A stretch of 64,000 nucleotides of DNA from DASVBE01 sp963770375 (GTDB lineage: Bacteria > Actinomycetota > Actinomycetes > Streptosporangiales > Streptosporangiaceae): positions 310,001-374,000 of the forward strand of contig CAVYPM010000017.1 of the NCBI GenBank assembly GCA_963770375.1, in the 5' to 3' direction. Position 1 is the first letter of the stretch, and each line of letters opens with the position of its first letter. Below, piece after piece: positions 63,727 to 64,000 of this stretch. The notes under the pieces are model-generated. The model saw only the letters and a list, made by a program, of their open reading frames with translations, made no database searches and was not told where the DNA came from. The position numbers and the translations under genes are program-made.

Positions 63727-63757
63727 AGGTCAGAGGTTCAAGTCCGCGTTGCCCCCG
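63727..63757 (+). other. tRNA 3'-end-like fragment
   Basis: AGGTCAGAGGTTCAAGTCC followed by GCGTTGCCCCCG looks like the T arm and acceptor end of a tRNA with a degenerate T stem. No 5' part is present. It differs from the tRNA-Arg 3' end at 57060-57086, so it is not a simple attR copy. Confidence 0.3.
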
Positions 63758-63825
63758 CTCGCCAGGAAACGGTGCCTATCAAGGCGATGGATCAAGGAAA
63801 GGGGCCGCGTGGATCCGGGTTAGCG

Positions 63826-64000
63826 TTAGTGCGTGACAGGCGGGGCCGGGCTGTTCAGCCGGACCTCGGTGACGAGCGCCCAGACCGAGCGCTGGCCGAG
63901 AGCACGGGCCACGGCGATGCGGTGGTGCCCGTCAAGCACGTAGTAGGCGCCGCCGCACTGGTACAGCTCGACAGGGTCCATCCCGCGGCCGGATCGGACC
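63826..64000 (-). CDS. ParB-like nuclease domain protein, C-terminal fragment
   Basis: The 3' end of a gene that enters from the right edge. The visible residues include MDPVELYQCGGAYYVLDGHHRIAVARALGQ and end RLNSPAPPVTH. DGHHRIAVARALG is the ParB/sulfiredoxin-like (ParBc) motif. Plasmid/element partitioning, or a chromosomal ParB-domain protein, are both possible. Confidence 0.7.
   Translation of the reverse strand, partial: VRSGRGMDPVELYQCGGAYYVLDGHHRIAVARALGQRSVWALVTEVRLNSPAPPVTH

Noticed and set aside
57087..64000. Exact second copy of the tRNA-Arg 3' end (attR)
   Set aside because: Not found by eye in the window; the tRNA-like piece at 63727 differs at many positions.

Overview
The window is high-GC actinobacterial chromosome. 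The evidence is a NucS mismatch-repair nuclease, the CysO/CysM/Mec cysteine route, DUF3039, DUF2017 and DUF2550 proteins, a Scy/FilP-like coiled-coil protein, many GTG starts, and gene order that follows conserved actinobacterial neighbourhoods. From memory, positions 1 to about 9,800 resemble the Mycobacterium tuberculosis stretch Rv1330c-Rv1341, and 39,000-55,600 resemble Rv1297-Rv1314c. The mce/thiolase/meaB/coiled-coil/icmA region resembles the Streptomyces coelicolor SCO5396-SCO5415 area. A mycelial actinomycete (Streptosporangiales- or Streptomyces-like) is my guess; the genus cannot be read from the sequence.

Layout. 1-9.8 kb: the end of a DUF4011 helicase-like gene, rdgB, rph, a nucleotide-sugar epimerase, an Rv1339-like metallo-hydrolase, an MFS transporter, a thioesterase, the cysM-cysO-mec sulfur block, DUF2017, clpS and divergent pncB. 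9.8-16.5 kb: small conserved genes, a MarR regulator, a thioredoxin-TPR protein, icmA (B12-dependent isobutyryl-CoA mutase large subunit), and an ECF sigma factor coupled to a membrane-anchored beta-propeller protein. 16.5-21 kb: a MarR gene and an ABC-2 export cluster (two ATPases, two permeases). 21-31.6 kb: mixed genes including meaB, thiolase, mce, the Scy/FilP-like protein, SDR, hydrolase and nucS. 31.6-38.3 kb: a DrrAB-like exporter with a divergent TetR gene and a striking operator, a RibD-like deaminase, aldehyde dehydrogenase and GMC oxidoreductase. 38.3-39.5 kb: a structured intergenic region and the PduO cobalamin adenosyltransferase. 39.5-55.6 kb: DUF2550, the complete F1Fo ATP synthase operon with a Rex-like operator, a WecA-like transferase, TsaC, a TmrB-like kinase, prmC, prfA, rpmE and rho. 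56.5-64 kb: a response regulator, tRNA-Arg(CCG), and an integrated element with integrase, excisionase and cargo (SDR, a second ECF sigma/anti-sigma-like pair, a lipoprotein), ending in a partial ParB-like gene.

Functional links. icmA, meaB, mce, thiolase and PduO form a coenzyme-B12 acyl-CoA set, though the small mutase subunit (icmB) is not here. CysM, CysO and Mec form the protein-thiocarboxylate cysteine pathway. Rho, RF1, PrmC, L31, TsaC and ATP synthase are housekeeping.

Caution on sequence quality. At least seven genes, including the normally essential atpB and rho, are broken by one-base indels, and one more carries an in-frame TAG. Errors in the assembly are the simplest explanation, so gene decay should not be inferred from this sequence alone. 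The most interesting non-coding signals are a dispersed repeat of about 150 bp downstream of stop codons, the 18-bp-phased GTAC-N3-GTAC operator array, the Rex-like site, an 18-bp perfect palindrome before icmA, and a cluster of four hairpins near 38.5 kb.
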